Assembly (NCBI RefSeq): GCF_043290135.1 | Contig: NC_134707.1 | Location: forward strand, 73,598,508-73,662,507 | Direction of reading: 5' to 3' | DNA length: 64,000 bases | Source of the DNA: Rhipicephalus microplus | Lineage: Eukaryota > Arthropoda > Arachnida > Ixodida > Ixodidae | Part shown: piece after piece, positions 56,042 through 64,000 of the stretch | Layout: each line of letters begins with the position of its first letter | How positions within the stretch are numbered: position 1 is the first letter of the stretch | The notes under the pieces: generated by a model | Databases searched by the model: none | Told to the model about the DNA's origin: nothing | Seen by the model: only the letters and a program-made list of their open reading frames with translations | Translations under genes and position numbers: made by a program

Positions 56042-57152
56042 CTGCAGGAGGTGAAATGCAAAAAAATGCAAGCTGCAAAAAATGCAAGAAGCATAGACGG
56101 GGTAAACGCAACAGCACATCGAAATGTTTTCATGATAAAAATCTGCAAGAAGAGGACACTGAAAACAACAACTTGAATTTTTGGGCATCACAACATTTCA
56201 TTGTTTTTTTACGCTAACTTCAACTCACTTGACCTAAATTGGTTTCCACATCAGCCCTCTCAAACTCAGTGTGAGAACCTTTTAGAGTCCTTCTCTGAAT
56301 GCAGTTTCGCTGTTATGAAATCAAATACAACACTGTTACAACCCTTAATAAATATTGATTCTAACTATGAAATAGTATAATTACTTTGTACAGTGCTCAA
56401 ATTCCAATACACGTTTCTTCGAGGTTACAATGTCTTTGCCTGAATGTTGACCAGGAGTAGCTTCTACAGGTGAAAAACGATAAAATATGTGGAATTCAAA
56501 AAGAAGCTTGGACATGTTTTTAATCAATGCATTGTAAGCAGAGCACAACAAGATAAATGAACATGATCAAGGCGTACTAAGAGGCAACCTTAGAGCGACC
56601 AAATCTTGGTCATAGACGAAACTGATAGAAAAATAAAGGTCGCACTAGATGGTAGCACCGTTTGCTGTTTATATTTTTCTGTGATAGCCAACAAAGAGGC
56701 ATGTCGCTATACAAATCTCACCACAATAGGTGCATCAAAGGTGCATTTTTCTTCACCCTGCGAAATTGGGTGCATGTTAGATTTTTAAAAAAGTAAGAAA
56801 TCGGCTAACACAAGGCAGGGTGAACTGTAGCTCAAAGTAGAGAGAGCCGCAGCGGGCACGAAAAAGGGTGATAAATGAACAAAATTACTGAATGTCTGTT
56901 TTAAGCAGGCTATTGCTAGTCCCTGCCCATCAAACACACGATGCCGCCTACATCGTCTGCTAGCTTAGGACAGTTCACTCGGACTTCACAGACTATAGTA
57001 AATACAGTCGAATCTCATTAATTCCAACACACTTAATTCGAACTGACGCTGTTGTCGCTCCGAAAATGCTCTCAGCACCCCGCCCAATCCTGCGGTGGCA
57101 CTTCAGACACCTCATCGCTGTGCTTGAAGAAGAAAATGAAGAAAAGGAAAGA

Positions 57153-57470
57153 AAAGACTGCGGTGGAATGTTTGCCAAATGCCAATCTGCGACATTCCTG
57201 TGACACGCTTCGGCTTTTTCCGTCCCTGCCACGTAGAGACCCTTCTCCTCTTAACACTGCGCACGAAGAGAAAGAGGGGAAAAAAAGCTGTCGCAGAGAG
57301 TTGGCTTTCTGTCATGCCGATCTGCAATGCGCTGGTGTCACGCTTTCCTGTTTTTCATTCCTGCTATGTAGAGACTCTTCTCCTTTCAACACCGCGCATG
57401 AAGAGAGAAAAAAAAAAGCTGCCGCGGAGTGTTTCTCTCTCGAATGCCGATCTGCTTTTCTCCAGGTGGA
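57153..57470 (+). repeat. 131-bp tandem repeat, about 2.4 copies
   Basis: Units begin AAAGACTGCGG at 57153, AAAGCTGTCGC at 57284 and AAAGCTGCCGC at 57415, exactly 131 bp apart. Shared landmarks are ATGCCgATCTGC, TGTCACGCTT, GTAGAGAC and CTTCTCC. An open frame (57052-57528) runs through it but looks like a by-product. Confidence 0.85.
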
Positions 57471-57780
57471 GACGCTCCTCCTTTCTCATCATGTGCAGGC
57501 CACGCTCCGGCTGCAGCGCAGATGGTAACAGTGGAAACACAGTTGTATTCAAAGAGTGTCAGCGCTGGACATTGCCGCGCGCAACTTCGTTTGCCAGGAG
57601 AATACTGAAGCCGAAGTACAAATGCTTTGCAAACTGCACGCAAAACTTGTTGACTCGTTGCAAGGCCAACGTGAACAGACATGTATTGAGTACTTTAATT
57701 AATGACGGATGTCCTGTAATTTGTGAATAAAACTTCTCCATGCACATGCATCACTGCATGGTGAGCCCTCCGCTCGTTTA

Positions 57781-58898
57781 CCGTATTTACTCTATTCTAC
57801 CACGCCCTCGATGGTAACGCGCGCCCGGTTTCCACGACAAAAAAAAACAAAACAAAAAAAACTAAAACATCGGTTGCAACGCGCACTCTTTTTGCTCGTT
57901 GGCCCGCTTCATCACACCACTAAGGAAAACGACTCTTTTTGAGAGCGTCTTCCATTTAAATATGAAGTACGGGGGAAGCTTATGCCTATCTGATGTGCAA
58001 CGGAGCATTGCTGTCACTCTAGTTTTACCGTGGCCCAATGTCAGTACACAAACTTGTTTCGCCCCCTTCTCCTAGACGGTTGTGGTGCTAGGCATGTCGA
58101 AGTAAAGAGGCGTGTGATCGGCATTCCCGATTTGCCCAAGCAGGTAGCCGTTGTTGTGCCGCAAGTTTAGGAGGAACCTCTGAAGACTCTGAAGCTTTTT
58201 TCGTACTCCTCCGGCAACTTCCGGCATATGCCCGTTCGCCTTCGAAGGGAAAAGCCTTTTCTCTTCATAAAGTTCGTTAGCCAGCACCTGCTCGCTTTGA
58301 AATGGCTCTGCATTAGCCCTTTTTCTAAGGCTAACTGCATAGCCTGCACTTGGAGCAGTTCTGTCGTCACGGGCCGCTGTGCTGCTCACTGCTTAATCAC
58401 ATACTCGCCGAGCAGCTCTTCAATTTGTAGAAACTGACCCTGCTGTGGTCCACTGAAGCCTTTGCGTGAATCTTTGCTGTCGACAATATTCTGCTTTTGT
58501 TTCCGCCAGTCCCGCACGCACGTTTCGGGAACTCCGAATGACCGCGATGCGGCCCGATTTCTGTCCGTTCCGGCACACGCGACGACTTTTCTTTTAGAAG
58601 CAGCATTGTGGTGCACTCGTCGAGTTTTTGGAATCGGCCCTACCATGCCGTCGATGCTAATGTACTACAAGATGACGAACTCCTCAACGCACGTATGAAG
58701 TGCCGCGCATGGGAAACACATAGGCAGAAATGACCGACGCGCCATGCCGACGCACGTAGGGGGCGGCCATTTTGTAAGTGGCGATGGCAATAGAATGACC
58801 ATATTCTTTTTTTTTTTCGTACTCGATTCTAACGCACATGCGATTTATGAACTCTCTTAACCGGAAAAAAGGTGCGTGTTAGATTCAAGTAATTACGG
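57781..58898 (-). mobile_element. Second pogo-type transposon nested in the Tigger element
   Basis: Inverted ends read CCGTATTTACTC...TCTACCACGC (57781) and, from 58898 on the minus strand, CCGTAATTACTTGAATCTAACACGC. TA duplications lie at 57779-57780 and 58899-58900. It carries a pogo/Tigger-like transposase truncated after the first catalytic Asp region. The length is 1118 bp, so it is an internal deletion product. Confidence 0.82.
57880..58646 (-). pseudogene. Pogo/Tigger-like transposase, N-terminal two thirds
   Basis: CENP-B-like helix-turn-helix: KRKVVACAGTDRNRAASRSF, GVPETCVRDWRKQKQNI. Second DNA-binding part: TTELLQVQAMQLALEKGL, FKASRCWLTNFMKRKGFSLR. Then, after a frameshift near 58175, YLLGQIGNADHTPLYFDMPS (first catalytic Asp), and after a stop at 58072, EKGAKQVCVLTLGH, LPPYFIFKWKTL. 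It ends near 57880, before the second and third catalytic residues, and merges with terminal sequence. A stop at about 58386, the frameshift and the stop at 58072 make it inactive. Confidence 0.86.
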
Positions 58899-59094
58899 TA
58901 ACTTTCATTATTTTGAACTTTTTTTAATTTGAACAAATTTTCTGGCCTCTTTGAGTACGAATTACTCATATTCGACTGTAGCACAGTGGCTCATGAGATA
59001 ACCTGACTAGTTTGTTTCCCGAAACACAGTATCTTAAAGCAGTACTAAATTTCTGCATGTTACATAGGCATATTAAAAATCAAGAAATATACAC

Positions 59095-59312
59095 CAAAGC
59101 CGCAGCCACAGCTTTACTCTGCACAGCTGCCTCCACTTCTCCAATTGTACCAGCGGGCAGCCGGGGAAGGTCAGAAGGGCGCTGTGCTGGCTGGGCGTGC
59201 TGAGGCACGGACAAGAGCCGTACCTCGTGCTTCAGCTGTCGCACCTCCTGCAGAACCTCTCTTTGTTGCTGCCGGATGCCAAGTTGGATCCGCAGGATCC
59301 GTAGCAATAGAG
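59095..59312 (-). CDS. DUF4806-like gene, coiled-coil exon
   Basis: Acceptor GTATGTTTCAG ends at 59313 and donor TTTG|GTGTAT begins at 59094. The 218 nt take two bases of a split codon and then read LLLRILRIQLGIRQQQREVL, QEVRQLKHEVRLL, a Pro-rich linker, and LPAGTIGEVEAAVQSKAVAAAL, which is the N-terminal helix of DUF4806. It ends in phase 0, matching the phase-0 start at 56041. A shorter alternative would use the GTACGG donor near 59226, but that would drop the domain's first helix. Confidence 0.76.
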
Positions 59313-61462
59313 CTGAAACATACAAGAGTACATACCATATTTACTCGCACAATTTACATCCTCACATAATTTGCTCACCAGTATAATTAGCCAGCCTGCT
59401 TTACTATAAGAAACTTTTTGCTCGCATACTTTGCCCTCCCCAACCAGCCCGAGCCACCTTGCCAGCACACACACAGACACATTTGACTTCATGATGCTCT
59501 GGTCAGGCACATCTCTTGTCGAGCAGGCGAGTGCAGTCTTACACAAAATGGACTGAGTGCAAGGTCCCTTCTTCCATGAACTTTTATGCTTTCCCTAGAA
59601 TGTCGAACTTGAAAACCGAAACCTGTTTATGTGTAGTCCGAAATGCCTAAAGGTTTGCCTCCTATCTTCCCACCTCTTCCACGGCAAGAATATATTCCCG
59701 AGACACAGCACAGATGTTGAACGCGTGCAAGGACCTGTCACATCAACTAGATGAGGCAGGTTTTCGCACTCATTTTTTTTTTCGGTTTCGCCATCTGGCC
59801 ATTGCGTTTTTACCGTTCCTTGTGATAGGGTGCAATAATTATATACGAGGCAGATCGCTGTTATAAAGCTTACCGAGGAAAACTGAAACCGTGCTACCGC
59901 AAAGCACATCAGCGTGGAGTTCTTCGACATGCAATATTCAGTATGGGAGCCAGCAGAAGAGTGCGTTGAATAAGACTTAGCATAGAAGCTTGGGTGTGTT
60001 GGTTAGATATCGGAGGGAACACAACGCAATAGAAGACAGGGACAAGGATTGGACACACACACACATGAAGGGCGACACACACAGCACTGTGTTGGCATCA
60101 CGCTTCCTTGTCTGCATCTTACTTTACGTTGGGTTCCCGACAATTATTGGAGAGTACTTATGTTCTCCGGTATAACCCTGTCGTGGGAACTGGTTTTCGT
60201 GAGCAATGTTCGGAAGAACTTCAAGAAAATGGGGGCATTTGAACAGGCTTAGCAAACAAATGACAATCCGCTTTGAGACAGCTGTGACAGCGCCTGCAAC
60301 ATATATTCCCAGTTGAGCTTTTAGGCCAGCGATTCCTACTAGCTTCGCACATAACCGGATTGACAAAAAAGTACACATAATATGCGAGTATATACCGCAT
60401 TTGCCTCTGTAGCTTTGATGAACCAGGCAGATACACAAATTTTTCCAAAACTCCATTGATTCTGTTGCAAAATTATTCAACAAACAAATTGCGATTTTAT
60501 CCATGTTACTAAACGATTGTGGCACTTTACCATTGCAGCTTTCCAGGAGGCACACATAGTGCAGCGTTAGTTCACCACTCGCAGTTAATTGTATGCAGTA
60601 GGTTGCTCACAGCAACTGACTGCATGCAATGGTGAACATCTTGATTGCTTGCACCGCTGTTTCAGCATGCTGGCTGCTTCCCATACGCCTATCAAGTGAT
60701 GTCCACAAAATTGGGAAGATGAAGAAAGACTACACAGTGCCCTCTGGCCACCCTATACTCCAAACCTCCAGCCAACAAACAAACAAAAGAAACAGAAGTA
60801 TGCAAATGAATATTATTCCTAATGCAGCTGGAATGGAGTGTAGTTTTCACTAATTCTGTGTGTTAAGTCAATATGGGGTGAGTTAACTCCATAAAGTAGC
60901 TTTTCTCATAACAGTGCTCACTCTATTGTAACACAAGGAGTGACTTGATAGCATCTAGAAGGAAAAATAGAATCTTCAGTGTTTGATTGAAATGTGAGGC
61001 TCTATCTTAAAACAACAATAATCTGGAAAAAGAACTCATTACATTCGGAAAAAAAAAGGTAGCACAGTTGATCCCCTTTACAAGAGACATTGACGTAACA
61101 GACAAACGGGGATAAGAGGCACCAGTGTGCAGGCTGACATTTGGCCCATCATGCATCAGGCACTCCGCAGATGCGCCTGTGCAGCCGGGAGCCCTGCAGT
61201 GAAGCATGCTGAGCAAAACTGTTGACCACTGTACAATGACACATTGCCACAAATTTTCAAAACTTCATTTTATAGACTTCTGCAAAAGCTTCTTACACTC
61301 TTGCATAATTTTTGCACAAGCTTCTCTCATACGTGCGTGATTTTCGTCAGAACATATAAGTGTTGGAAGTTGTATGTCCCCAAAAACTTGCACAATACAA
61401 ATAGCATACATTAAAGTCTATCACTTAATACGTGCATAGTGTAACAATGAAAGGAAACTCAC
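59313..61462 (-). other. Probable intron of the DUF4806-like gene
   Basis: No coding signal. It contains a weak foldback element (60016-60137) and short microsatellite-like patches such as ACACAC at 60055-60065. Sequences reading TTTACTCGCACAATTTACATC at 59338-59360 resemble the ends of the nested pogo element. Confidence 0.5.
60016..60137. repeat. Foldback-like inverted repeat
   Basis: GGAACACAACGCAATAGAAG...GACAAGGA (60016-60049) is inversely matched by GGAACCCAACGTAAAGTAAG...GACAAGGA on the opposite strand (60137-60104), with about seven mismatches. Confidence 0.6.
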
Positions 61463-61525
61463 GCATGGTTTGCTCCGAGCCTTCCCCGTGCCGTGCCTCC
61501 TTGAGCCTTGGAGAGCACTGTACAG
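61463..61525 (-). CDS. DUF4806-like gene, probable upstream exon
   Basis: The strong donor ATGC|GTGAGT (61462-61457) closes a short exon whose last base completes the split codon at 59312. The in-frame reading is VQCSPRLKEARHGEGSEQTM. Acceptors TAG (61526) or CAG (61518) are possible. The final ACCATG could also be a start codon, giving a short product beginning MP. Earlier exons, if any, are not seen. Confidence 0.45.
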
Positions 61526-61584
61526 CTAGAGCAAAGTAGCATCAATCCAGTGTTAATGGCAGGTTAACAAGACAAGAAAACTAA

Positions 61585-61805
61585 CCCCCATATTCATAAA
61601 CGCTCCCCGACTCGACTTTCACCCTTCACTTGACAGAGTTGAGCCCTGTGCCGCTGCTCGTTTGAAAGTGACGCTGCGCTACTCGAGAATCAGAGCAGAT
61701 TATTGCTGACATGCAGCGACTTTCTCTGCTTAGAGACGGCGCTCCCATCAGCCATCTCAAGTGAAGGTGAAGCGTTGAGTGGAGGGACGTTCTAGAATAC
61801 GGGGG
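61585..61805. mobile_element. 221-bp MITE with TAA target duplication
   Basis: Inverted ends: CCCCCATATTCATAAACG at 61585 and, read from 61805 on the minus strand, CCCCCGTATTCTAGAACG. The inverted similarity continues to CTTCACTTGA. TAA flanks both sides (61582-61584 and 61806-61808), which suggests PIF/Harbinger-type transposition. No coding. Confidence 0.75.
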
Positions 61806-61808
61806 TAA

Positions 61809-62520
61809 GATTGGTTGCAAGAACACTACAATAGACACACTTAATTTTTACACTTCATCTATATTGTACAGCCACACACATTCTGCATCCTTATAATGCA
61901 ACATATACATACAGGCTTATAAAGTAAACACTGTAGGCTGCTCAAATAACACCTACACAAAAAATTACCCAAATGTGGCCATGCGCAAAGTACTTTTATT
62001 TGAAACTTACAAAACATTTGCGGTGATAGAGAATAAATAAGACAGGTTACGCTTGGAGGCACATGAGACCTTCGCAGCTTTCATAAAGTACAAAATACAA
62101 TATGGTGTGTGTGTGTGTATGTACGCATGACGCTTCAGCCTTTACATACGGTTTCTTGAAAGAATCGACTATGAATTTTATGGCACCTGTGTCCTTCAGC
62201 GCAATTGAAAGCCTGCTGATCAGTGTGTGTAATTGTGGAATAGTTACATGGAAAATGACGTGAAACACCTAAAATCAAATTTTTGTAGCTAGGAAATATG
62301 CAGCTGTGTATACACAACACATGCTGCAAACAGTGGGAGGTGACCACAAGAGTGATTTGAGTGTAAGCGGCAGTATTCCGCATTAATGCACCCCACCATT
62401 TTCAACTGTTGCCCAAAAGCAGCACCACTTCAGCGTGCTAATTTTTTTTTTACACCATAAACAGCACGGAATACAGCGAGGATGAAAACAACATATGCAA
62501 TTAAATTTTGAGCACTATTT
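61809..62520. other. Non-coding stretch
   Basis: AT-rich, with a GTGTGTGT tract at 62103-62118. I see no gene. Confidence 0.4.
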
Positions 62521-62533
62521 ATGGTGCGCATGA

Positions 62534-62775
62534 TTGATTGATTGATATGTGGGGCTTAACCTCCCAAAACCACTATTTGATTATGAGAGACGCCGTAGTG
62601 GAGGGCTCCGGAAATTTAGACCACCTGGGGTTCTTTAACGTGCACCTAAATCTGAGCACACGGGCCTACAACATTTCCGCCTCCATCGGAAATGCAGCCG
62701 CCGCAGCCGGGATTCGAACCCACGCCCTGCGGGTCAGCAGCCGAGTACCTTAGCCACTAGACCACCGCGGCGGGG
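62534..62775 (-). repeat. Ruka-like SINE with perfect 13-bp target duplication
   Basis: A full-length, little-diverged copy. ATGGTGCGCATGA flanks it at 62521-62533 and 62776-62788. The tRNA-like head with B box GGTTCGAATCC (minus strand) lies near 62713. It is one of the youngest copies here. Confidence 0.95.
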
Positions 62776-62788
62776 ATGGTGCGCATGA

Positions 62789-63748
62789 AAAAAAAAGGCC
62801 TTTGTACAACAACGAATTCATAATTTGCCTTCACGGACCTTCTGTTAGGCTGCACCACATACAGATTTTTCGTGGCTTTCAAAAGAGATTTGAAAAAAAA
62901 AATAATAACCGTGTTTACTCTCGTCGTGAGCGCACTAAGTCACCCCCATTTCAGTGGCCAAAATTTTGAATTTTTTTTTTCTTCCACATAGTAGACACAT
63001 CCTACGTTCATCCACTGCAGTCCCACAGTTCCCCCCCCCCCCCTTGCCGCCTTCGTTCGCTGCCACGTGCCATTTTATTTTTGTTTCTACTTGTTCACGG
63101 CACGTCCGATGTCTTTCTTAATTATCTGTTGTAACATATGTGGCATTATCTTGTTCCCGAGGTGCCACAGGTGCTCTGCTATGTAGATGCACCATTATAC
63201 TAGTATTTTTGATCAACTGTGCATTTCTGATGTTTACCTTGCAAGTACGTAAAACTGGCATGCTTCTTGATCTACGATACACATGTGGCTTGTCTCACTT
63301 TGAAGGAAAAGTTAGCATACAATGGTGTAAATGCTTAAAATTTGAAATATTGAAGCAGCAACACACCGGAGATGATCATATGGTAAAGAAACGAGTGCTG
63401 CCTTATTACTGGCAAGTTGTCACTTATATGTACAAATAAATTTTGCGAGCTAAAAAAAGTACAAAAGCACAGCGAGGCTATGATGTGGTTCAACCTGTGG
63501 ATTTGCTTCATTTATCACGCCATATGATGAAGCTTCCTTTGGTAAAACTGCCCAGATAAAAAAAAGTTTGCTGTCCAATACAGCAACTATACAAAGTGTG
63601 CACGTGCATCTCGCAGCGCCTTTTCGTCACTTCCAAAATGCGCCACCAACATGCCCGGGCACCAACCGAATCTATCGCCTACAACTGCCATGTTGTCTCC
63701 TTGTGCTTGCACCCGTTTAGTTTTGCCTCACGATGCAAGTTTGAGAAA
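62789..63748. other. Non-coding stretch
   Basis: Homopolymer runs (T9-T10 near 62970, C10 at 63033-63042). GTGTTTACTCTCGTCGTGAGCGCAC at 62911-62935 resembles a degenerate transposon end. No gene is recognised. Confidence 0.4.
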
Positions 63749-63986
63749 TTATGAGCTGCTAGTGAGGCAAGTTGATTTAGTAGTCCACGCAGAGGGAGCA
63801 GAGCTTAGGGTGTTTCTTCGCTGAAAGTTATAACCTAAAATTGAGAACGCACATTCCGATTTTCCTAAAAGTACCAGCGTATTTGGCTGGTGCAGATTAA
63901 CAAAAGCTACTTGAAGAAACTTTGCAATATTTGCATCTTCAGGTGCAACTTCATTACGGGTAAGTGCCATAGCCAAGTATTCACCT
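63749..63986 (-). other. Orphan candidate exon
   Basis: A minus-strand frame from about 63986 reads EYLAMALTRNEVAPEDANIA, then KFLQVAFVNLHQPNT. It is preceded by ATATCTGTTTGCAG, a fair 3' splice site. A donor CTG|GTACTT occurs at about 63880. I do not recognise the protein. It could be an exon of a gene running off the window, or chance. Confidence 0.3.
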
Positions 63987-64000
63987 GCAAACAGATATAG

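Larger units (their letters stand above)
57005..58978 (-). mobile_element. Tigger-type (pogo) DNA transposon, outer layer
   Basis: Ends read CAGTCGAATCTCATTAATTC at 57005 and, on the minus strand from 58978, CAGTCGAATATGAGTAATTC. TA duplications lie outside both (57003-57004 and 58979-58980). CAGTCGAA ends plus TA duplications are the signature of Tigger/pogo elements. Its body contains the 131-bp tandem repeat and is interrupted by a second TIR element at 57781-58898. It lies in the large intron of the DUF4806-like gene. Confidence 0.82.

Noticed and set aside
55555..56217. Plus-strand frame of 220 residues
   Set aside because: It is antisense to two exons and the short intron of the DUF4806-like gene, which have splice sites and domain similarity on the minus strand.
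57052..57730. Overlapping frames of 158 and 183 residues as a gene
   Set aside because: They lie in the 131-bp tandem repeat of a Tigger-type element, and several frames are open at once, as expected for a repeat without stops.

Overview
The window reads as nuclear DNA of a hard tick, probably a metastriate species related to Rhipicephalus. Evidence: many copies of a tRNA-derived SINE of the tick Ruka type (pol III A and B boxes at one end, short target duplications), tick-style non-LTR retrotransposons with TTC or TC/GA microsatellite tails, Ty3/Gypsy, CR1-, L1/Tx1- and I-like elements, pogo/Tigger and Tc1/mariner DNA transposons, long microsatellites, and one spliced host-type gene. There is no operon structure, no bacterial gene, no rRNA and no CRISPR array.

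Layout. Positions 1-15670 are mostly non-coding. They hold two Ruka SINEs, a foldback element (4206-4355), a small TA-flanked Tc1/mariner derivative (5292-6103) and a decayed Gypsy integrase piece (12830-13420). Positions 15676-20880 are a near full-length I-like non-LTR retrotransposon on the minus strand ('family A'), with an open ORF1 and an ORF2 broken by a few stops and frameshifts. Positions 21470-22950 are a pseudogene resembling DUF7869 proteins, split by a Ruka copy with a 12-bp target duplication. Decayed L1/Tx1-like ORF1, a minisatellite and a Tc1 tail follow, to about 27.5 kb.

The core, 27.77-42.9 kb, is a three-level nest. An old L1/Tx1-like element on the plus strand is split at 28974/42284 by a Ty3/Gypsy element on the minus strand, which has 181-bp LTRs and an ATAT duplication. 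The Gypsy pol is in turn split at 30553/38469 by a 7.9-kb insert flanked by a perfect 10-bp duplication. That insert contains a structurally intact two-ORF non-LTR retrotransposon ('family B', ORFs of about 613 and 1210 residues), a family A fragment, and a CR1-like fragment in the opposite orientation. Gypsy carries substitutions at its protease and integrase active sites and in the Gag zinc knuckle, while family B keeps its endonuclease and RT motifs. B is therefore the youngest layer.

Positions 43-54 kb hold a stop-ridden Tc1/mariner transposase, several satellites and microsatellites, a decayed B relative, and a second Gypsy (plus strand) interrupted by a family A fragment. Positions 55.45-61.5 kb carry the only convincing host gene: at least three, probably four, minus-strand exons with matching splice phases that encode a DUF4806-like C-terminus. 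Its large intron contains a pogo-type element nested inside a Tigger-type element, both with TA duplications. The last 2.5 kb contain a MITE, a Ruka SINE and one orphan candidate exon.

I see no new multi-gene biological system. The interest lies in the dated nesting order, the intact non-LTR element with its odd composite insertion, and the DUF4806 and DUF7869 genes. All family assignments come from reading motifs by eye; no database search was possible.
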